Both the position numbers and the translations under genes were made by a program. Source: Salinisphaera sp. G21_0 (GTDB lineage Bacteria > Pseudomonadota > Gammaproteobacteria > Pseudomonadales > Endozoicomonadaceae). Taken from it: 64,000 nt of DNA. The stretch lies in contig NZ_JAGHQW010000020.1 of the NCBI RefSeq assembly GCF_017744115.1, positions 1-64,000 of the forward strand, given 5' to 3'. Under the pieces are notes generated by a model. That model did not search any database, was not told the origin of the DNA, and saw only the letters and a list, made by a program, of their open reading frames with translations. This document shows positions 59,162 to 64,000 of the stretch, piece by piece (within the stretch, counting starts at the first letter, position 1; every line of letters starts with the position of its first letter).

Positions 59162-59220
59162 ACCACAAAGACACCAAGGCACAGAGAAGAGCTTTCTTTG
59201 TGCCTTGGTGTCTTTGTGGT
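59162..59220. terminator. 22-bp perfect inverted repeat between convergent GST and astB
   Basis: Arms 59162-59183 and 59199-59220 (starting ACCACAAAGACACCAAGGC) are perfectly complementary around a 15-base loop that is itself nearly palindromic. Flanked by TTTT on the left and GGAAAAG on the right, it can terminate both convergent transcripts; its length suggests a mobile hairpin repeat. Confidence 0.75.
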
Positions 59221-59261
59221 GGAAAAGTAAACATCACCTGTTTAAATACGCTTGAAGGCTA

Positions 59262-60602
59262 TTAATTCTGGAATGGATAGACTGAACCCAGGTTAAGAAT
59301 GTGTGTCAGTTCATCCAGGGCCGTTCGGGATTCCGTCAGTAACAGCGGGTCGGCCAGATCTTTTTCAGACAACTGGTCACGATAGTGCTTTTTGACCCAG
59401 CGGCTGAGGGTGGCAAAGCGCTGGTTGTTGATCAGACAATGTTGATTGGTCGCTGCCAGTTCCTGGTCGTTTAATACTACTCTTAGTCGCAGGCAGGCCG
59501 GGCCTCCACCGTTATTCATACTTTGGCGCAGATCAAAAACCTTCAGATCCGTAATTGGGCAACTTGCGTCGTTGAGTATGCTTTGCAGGTAATTCCAGAC
59601 AGCGGGTTCATTTTCACACTCAGAGGGGACAACGATCATTGTTCCGCCATTATCCAGCGACAGCAGTTGGCTATTGAACAGGTAAGTCCCAACTGCCTGC
59701 ACTACTGAAACCTGTTGATCTGCCACTTCAACAATATGAAAGTCCTGCGACCCATAAGCCTTTCTTAATGACTCATAGACAGCAGCCTGCTCCACAAATG
59801 CCTGTTCATGGCAGAACAGCAGGTTGCGGTTGCCGACTGCGATAACATCATTATGAAAAACGCCCTGATCGATAACCGCCGGGTTTTGCTGGGCAAATAC
59901 CACCTTGTTTGGATCAAGCTGATGCAAGCGCGCGACAGCCTGACTGGCTTCAAGACTCTGGCGGGCAGGGTATTTCTGTGGTGAGGTACTTTGCGGGTTA
60001 AATGCTTCCCGGCCATAAACGAAAAATTCAACGCCCTGTTCGCCATATTCATGGCAAAAACGGGTGTGGTTCGCGGCCCCTTCATCACCAAAGTATTCGG
60101 TGGATGGCAGAGCCTGATGATGAACAAAGTGGTCCGGATTATTAAACGTCGATTTTAATATTTTCCCGGTAACGTCATGCTCAATGGAGCGGTGGAATTT
60201 ATTGATTAAGTTAGCGGGCGTGAAATGTACTTTACCATCAGCACAGTCCGCACTGGGGGAGACCGTCGCTGCATTAGCGGTCCACATGCTGGAAGCGGAG
60301 CAGCAGGCTGCCAGAACTGCTGGCATCTGTTGCGCCGCGTCAGACAGTACCCGTGAATCGCTGCCTTGGAAACCGAGCCTTCTCAGTGTGGCAATATCCG
60401 GGCGCTCCTGAGGGGCTAACACACCCTGGACAAAGCCCAGTTCACTGAGCGCCTTCATTTTCTCCAGACCCTGGAGAGCCGCTTCCCTTGGGTTTGCTAC
60501 TTTGCCCGCATAATGGATTGAGGCCTTGTTACCCTGGGATAACCCTGCATAGTTGTGGGTAGGGCCGACCAGTCCGTCAAAGTTGGCTTCTATTGTTTTC
60601 AT
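59262..60602 (-). CDS. astB: N-succinylarginine dihydrolase
   Basis: Second step of the ammonia-producing arginine succinyltransferase pathway: succinylarginine to succinylornithine plus ammonia and carbon dioxide. Of 446 residues. The start [20 protein letters not shown] is diagnostic; other family blocks are [25 protein letters not shown]-like ([18 protein letters not shown]), and [20 protein letters not shown] with the catalytic Cys. Third gene of astA-astD-astB, 36 bases after astD. Confidence 0.97.
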   Translation of the reverse strand: MKTIEANFDGLVGPTHNYAGLSQGNKASIHYAGKVANPREAALQGLEKMKALSELGFVQGVLAPQERPDIATLRRLGFQGSDSRVLSDAAQQMPAVLAACCSASSMWTANAATVSPSADCADGKVHFTPANLINKFHRSIEHDVTGKILKSTFNNPDHFVHHQALPSTEYFGDEGAANHTRFCHEYGEQGVEFFVYGREAFNPQSTSPQKYPARQSLEASQAVARLHQLDPNKVVFAQQNPAVIDQGVFHNDVIAVGNRNLLFCHEQAFVEQAAVYESLRKAYGSQDFHIVEVADQQVSVVQAVGTYLFNSQLLSLDNGGTMIVVPSECENEPAVWNYLQSILNDASCPITDLKVFDLRQSMNNGGGPACLRLRVVLNDQELAATNQHCLINNQRFATLSRWVKKHYRDQLSEKDLADPLLLTESRTALDELTHILNLGSVYPFQN

Positions 60603-60638
60603 TATTGACTACTTCACCATTGAGTCCATGGGGGCTGT

Positions 60639-62120
60639 TTACAAATCAAGCCCGGGTGCCAGTTCTTTGGGCATACTCAGTGACTCCGACTCAACACTGG
60701 CCACCGGGTAGGCGCAGTAATCGGCAGCGAAATAGGCGCTGGGGCGGTGGTTGCCACTGTCACCGGGGCCGCCAAAAGGTGCGGCACTGCTGGCACCGGT
60801 GATTGGCCGGTTCCAGTTAACGATACCTGCACGTATTCTCTGCAAAAAGAACTGGTACTGCTCTGGTGCTTCACTGAACAATCCGGCGGAGAGACCAAAA
60901 CGGGTGTTATTGGCGTCTGCAACGGCATCTTCAAAACGATCGTAACGAATAATTTGCAACAGTGGGCCAAAGTATTCTTCATCGGGAAGGTCTTTGATAT
61001 TGGTCACATCAATAATACCCGGAGATACTAACCCGGTTCCCGCTTGAAGATGAGTTGATAAAAGCAGGCTGTTGCCGCCCAGCTTTTGCAGCGTTTCCTG
61101 GGCTGACAATATCTGTTTGGCCGCTGCTTCAGAGATAAGCGCTCCCATAAAAGGCGCTTCTTGATCATCCCATTGACCTACTTTGATATTGGCTGCCGCT
61201 ACAGTCAGCGCATCAACAAACTGATCCCCCCAGGGCGTCGCGGGAATAAAAAGTCGGCGGGCACAGGTACAGCGCTGACCGGCAGTAATAAATGCTGAAT
61301 GAATAGTGTCGTGTACTGCGGCTTTGATATCTGCCATCTCGGTGACAATCAGCGGATTGTTGCCGCCCATTTCCAACGCGAGAATTTTACCCGGCTGTCC
61401 GCCGTACTGCTGGTGGATCATCTTGCCGGTGTTTGAGCTGCCGGTAAAAAACAGACCATCAAGACCGGCGTGCCCGGCCAGAGCGATGCCAGTTTCTTTT
61501 TCTCCCTGAACCAGATTGATAACTCCGTCGGGTATTCCCACCTGCTGCCAGAGTTTTATCGTGTATTCCGCAACGGCCGGTGTTAACTCGCTGGGCTTGA
61601 AAACCACGGTGTTGCCAGCCAGCAGTGCGGGAACAATATGCCCATTGGGAAGGTGGCCCGGAAAGTTGTAGGGGCCAAATACCGCAACAACCCCATGTGG
61701 CTTGTGACGAATCACGGCTTTTCCTACGGGCATGGCATTTTCAACGGTCCCCGTTCGCTCATGGTAGGCTTTTATTGAAATGGCGATTTTACCAGCCATA
61801 GCAGTCGCTTCCGTTTTGGCTTCCCAGAGCGGCTTACCGGTTTCTCTGGCAATGATTTCTGCCAGAGCCTCTTTATTCTGCTCCAGCTCACTGGCAAACG
61901 CCTTAATAAACGCCTCTCGTTCTTGAAATGGGCGAAAGGCCCAATGATGACTGGCTTCCCGGGCGGCACTTATTGCCTGATCTACTTGCTCTGCGGTGGC
62001 ACTGGCTCCTTGCCAGAGCACAGTGCCTGTTCCCGGATTTTCGGATGAAAAGGGTTTACCATTTGCCTTAAGCCACTGTCCATTGATAAACAGGCATTGT
62101 TGTTCATTTGTGTCTGACAT
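60639..62120 (-). CDS. astD: Succinylglutamate-semialdehyde dehydrogenase
   Basis: NAD-dependent aldehyde dehydrogenase, fourth step of the arginine succinyltransferase pathway. Of 493 residues. [20 protein letters not shown] is the nucleotide-binding region, [13 protein letters not shown] the glycine motif, [11 protein letters not shown] carries the general base Glu, and [12 protein letters not shown] the catalytic Cys. Placed between astA and astB as in enterobacteria (ADB order); astC and astE are not in the window. Confidence 0.96.
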   Translation of the reverse strand: MSDTNEQQCLFINGQWLKANGKPFSSENPGTGTVLWQGASATAEQVDQAISAAREASHHWAFRPFQEREAFIKAFASELEQNKEALAEIIARETGKPLWEAKTEATAMAGKIAISIKAYHERTGTVENAMPVGKAVIRHKPHGVVAVFGPYNFPGHLPNGHIVPALLAGNTVVFKPSELTPAVAEYTIKLWQQVGIPDGVINLVQGEKETGIALAGHAGLDGLFFTGSSNTGKMIHQQYGGQPGKILALEMGGNNPLIVTEMADIKAAVHDTIHSAFITAGQRCTCARRLFIPATPWGDQFVDALTVAAANIKVGQWDDQEAPFMGALISEAAAKQILSAQETLQKLGGNSLLLSTHLQAGTGLVSPGIIDVTNIKDLPDEEYFGPLLQIIRYDRFEDAVADANNTRFGLSAGLFSEAPEQYQFFLQRIRAGIVNWNRPITGASSAAPFGGPGDSGNHRPSAYFAADYCAYPVASVESESLSMPKELAPGLDL

Positions 62121-62145
62121 GGTCTTAATCCTCTCAATTCGTTGA

Positions 62146-63201
62146 CTAGCTGGATAGAGGCACTACCCGCAGCAATTGGCCTTCTTCAATGTTAAGCGCT
62201 GATGCCTGCTTTTTAGTGATCATGACAAACTCCAGTCCTTCGTAGGAAAGATTGCCCATGATGCAGCGAAAATCTTTCAACTCACTATTGGCCATCAGCC
62301 AGCGGCGCTGATCCGTTGTGTTGTTCTCAACAATTTTAACTTTGTACTGTCGAGAATCCCTTACTGAGCGTACATCCTTGACTCTGGCTTCCATTAGCGG
62401 ACCTCCATCAAAAATATCCACATAGCCAGTGTAGTAGAAGCCTTCAGATTCCAGCAGATGTCGGGCAGGCGTTGTGCTTTCATGGGTAACACCAATGACC
62501 TCCCTGGCTTCATCCGGCAACAAATTGGTGTAGATTGGATGGCGAGGCATCAGCTCGGCAATAAACGCTTTATCGACGGTGGATTGGCGATCAGCTTCGG
62601 CAAAGTCCACCGCAAAGAAGTGCCGCCCAAGGGCTTCCCAGAAAGGGGAAAATTCCTGATCATCACAGTAGCCACGCATTTCTGCAAAGAGGCCTTCAGC
62701 AAACAGCTCTGGAAAGGCTGCCATAAACAACATGCGACTCTTGGAAAGAAACGTACCGTTTTTGGAGTGACGATAATCCGGCAGCAAAAAGAGCGTACAA
62801 AGCTCTGAAAAGCCGGTATGGTCACTGCAGAGCATCAGGGTGTCCACCATGGTGTAGACATCCAGTTGTTGTGAGGCATGAACCTGTTTACTCACCTTGT
62901 AGTTATACCAGGGAGCCTCAAGTCCGACGGCGGACTCAATACCCGCAGTGCCCATAACCTGACCGGTTTCGGTATCTTCCATCACAAACAGATAGAGATT
63001 ATTTTTCGGTTCTGCGGCAGAAGTACCTGCTTCCTGCGATGCTGCCAGCGAAGCCTGCTTAAAGGAGGTGAGTGCCCATGCCAGTTTATTATCAACCATG
63101 GGACGGTGAGGTTGCAGGGAGGTGAATCCGGCACCCGTCTGGTTGGCGATTTGCCAGAGGGCCTCACGATCCTGCTCATGAATGGGACGAATAACAATCA
63201 T
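62146..63201 (-). CDS. astA: Arginine N-succinyltransferase
   Basis: First step of the pathway: arginine plus succinyl-CoA to N2-succinylarginine. Of 351 residues, a GNAT-like enzyme. [30 protein letters not shown], and the [20 protein letters not shown] and [15 protein letters not shown] blocks are characteristic. The stop lies 25 bases before astD. No ArgR box was identified in the 197 bases upstream (63202-63398), which separate it from a divergent gene. Confidence 0.95.
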   Translation of the reverse strand: MIVIRPIHEQDREALWQIANQTGAGFTSLQPHRPMVDNKLAWALTSFKQASLAASQEAGTSAAEPKNNLYLFVMEDTETGQVMGTAGIESAVGLEAPWYNYKVSKQVHASQQLDVYTMVDTLMLCSDHTGFSELCTLFLLPDYRHSKNGTFLSKSRMLFMAAFPELFAEGLFAEMRGYCDDQEFSPFWEALGRHFFAVDFAEADRQSTVDKAFIAELMPRHPIYTNLLPDEAREVIGVTHESTTPARHLLESEGFYYTGYVDIFDGGPLMEARVKDVRSVRDSRQYKVKIVENNTTDQRRWLMANSELKDFRCIMGNLSYEGLEFVMITKKQASALNIEEGQLLRVVPLSS

Positions 63202-63398
63202 AGTCAGACTTTGCCTTTGTTTTAATAGTCAGTTAGTTATCGCGACACAAAGAGACCCGGAAATGTTACCTCAACTTTTATTGATGGAAAGACCCTGCAA
63301 AGAGAAAAAATGCACCTATAGTTTAGTTTCAATAATTCAGGAAATGATACCGTTTCGCTCACTTTGTTAGTGGTAAAAACAGTTCACCAAAAACACCT

Positions 63399-64000
63399 AT
63401 GATTCAGTCACCCGTTCTTTTGCCTGTGGTTCCACGGCCCTGTGAGCCGAGTGAGCCCTCTTCTGTACAGCCTGCAACTGCCAGTAGCAGTATTGCACCT
63501 GGCGAGCCTGATGGAACCTATATAACAAAAGACCCCTTCTCTTTTACTGAGCGTTGTAAGTCGCTGTTTAGCAGGGTTGTCTGTGCCGTAGAAACGAGCA
63601 TGTGGCATGCTATGGACGCATTCAACTGGGCCGGCTATCTCGCTGTCTGGGCAATGGCTGGCGCTACTTTTATGGTTGGTATGATGGCCTTGCCGATCAT
63701 TCTTAAATCGGCCCTGACCGGCATCATTATTATGGCTTGTGAAGCGATAGGGGAGGCCGTACTGCGATATTATTCAAGGGATCAGTTTCCAACGGATCGC
63801 CTGCCCGTACTATTAGACAGACTCCCGGTAGAGGATCTGCCTGTTCTTGGGGATTTTTTGAGCTTTCGCTGGCTGAGACACTTGCCGTTTCAGGGAGAAC
63901 GCTGTGATGAAAATAAACTGACGTATTTTGGCAGTCGAATGGTGGTTGGTGGGGTCTATGGCAGCTTACTTGGTTTTTTCACCTCGTTAATCACTCTGTC
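63399..64000 (+). CDS. Membrane protein of unknown function, cut by the window end
   Basis: Starts at the ATG at 63399 (MIQSPVLLPVVPRPCEP) and stays open for 200 codons to the window edge. The first 55 residues are Pro/Ser-rich and polar. Residues about 79-113 are hydrophobic (GYLAVWAMAGATFMVGMMAL, then PIILKSALTGIIIMA), enough for one or two membrane helices; a second hydrophobic stretch begins near 182 (MVVGGVYGSLLGFFTSLI). No motif recognised. Its Pro/Ser-rich start and membrane build resemble other accessory proteins in the window. Confidence 0.65.
   Translation, partial: MIQSPVLLPVVPRPCEPSEPSSVQPATASSSIAPGEPDGTYITKDPFSFTERCKSLFSRVVCAVETSMWHAMDAFNWAGYLAVWAMAGATFMVGMMALPIILKSALTGIIIMACEAIGEAVLRYYSRDQFPTDRLPVLLDRLPVEDLPVLGDFLSFRWLRHLPFQGERCDENKLTYFGSRMVVGGVYGSLLGFFTSLITL

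Noticed and set aside
63202-63398. ArgR operator before astA
   Set aside because: No adequate TGAAT-N4-6-ATTCA-type palindrome is visible.

Overview
The window looks like a chromosomal segment of a host-associated gammaproteobacterium, most likely of the Oceanospirillales/Endozoicomonadaceae type. This is inferred from gene content and order, not from a database search. A housekeeping backbone with classic gammaproteobacterial neighbourhoods (xseB-ispA-dxs; ribD, ribBA, nusB, thiL, pgpA; dapB, carA, carB, greA; uvrA, MFS, ssb, fthC; groS-groL; astA-astD-astB) is repeatedly interrupted by genes with no bacterial housekeeping role. Many of those carry eukaryote-like domains.

Layout. 1-1.4 kb holds a decayed ISNCY-type transposase. 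1.6-6.8 kb holds two tandem minus-strand genes built from a 38-residue repeat: one has an N-terminal F-box-like segment, the other a C-terminal nucleotidyltransferase-like domain. 7.1-15 kb is isoprenoid, riboflavin and thiamine metabolism plus nusB and pgpA. 16.4-18.4 kb, where riboflavin synthase would normally sit, carries a UIM-OTU deubiquitinase-like locus broken at a G8 tract and a eukaryotic-type protein kinase. 18.6-27.8 kb is ribD, a HugZ/HutZ-like protein, dapB, a coiled-coil accessory gene, carAB and greA. 27.9-29.1 kb is the first of three paralogues with very basic 17-18-residue repeats. 29.3-37 kb is uvrA, two secreted paralogues, a YajR-like transporter, ssb and fthC.

37-43.8 kb is an accessory island of exported or unknown proteins and gene relics (cutC, IS66). 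Most of it lies between two inverted 165-bp MITE-like elements, one of which supplies the rep stop codon. 43.8-50.3 kb returns to backbone (rep, an SDR, fxsA, and groS-groL behind a sigma-32-type promoter) with one doubly frameshifted gene. 50.3-58.3 kb is a second accessory block: a terminal-inverted-repeat element, two more basic-repeat paralogues between 56-bp direct repeats, a membrane-anchored protein, a large OTU-like protein with a Gly at the nucleophile position, and a RING-finger membrane protein. 58.5-63.2 kb is a GST and the arginine succinyltransferase genes. The window ends inside an unrecognised membrane protein.

Reading it together: central metabolism is intact except that ribE and ribH are missing from their usual place. 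The accessory genes look like a toolkit aimed at host ubiquitin signalling (F-box, RING, UIM-OTU), phosphorylation (kinase) and possibly nuclear targets (basic repeats). That functional reading is inference from motifs. No tRNA, rRNA or CRISPR array was seen.
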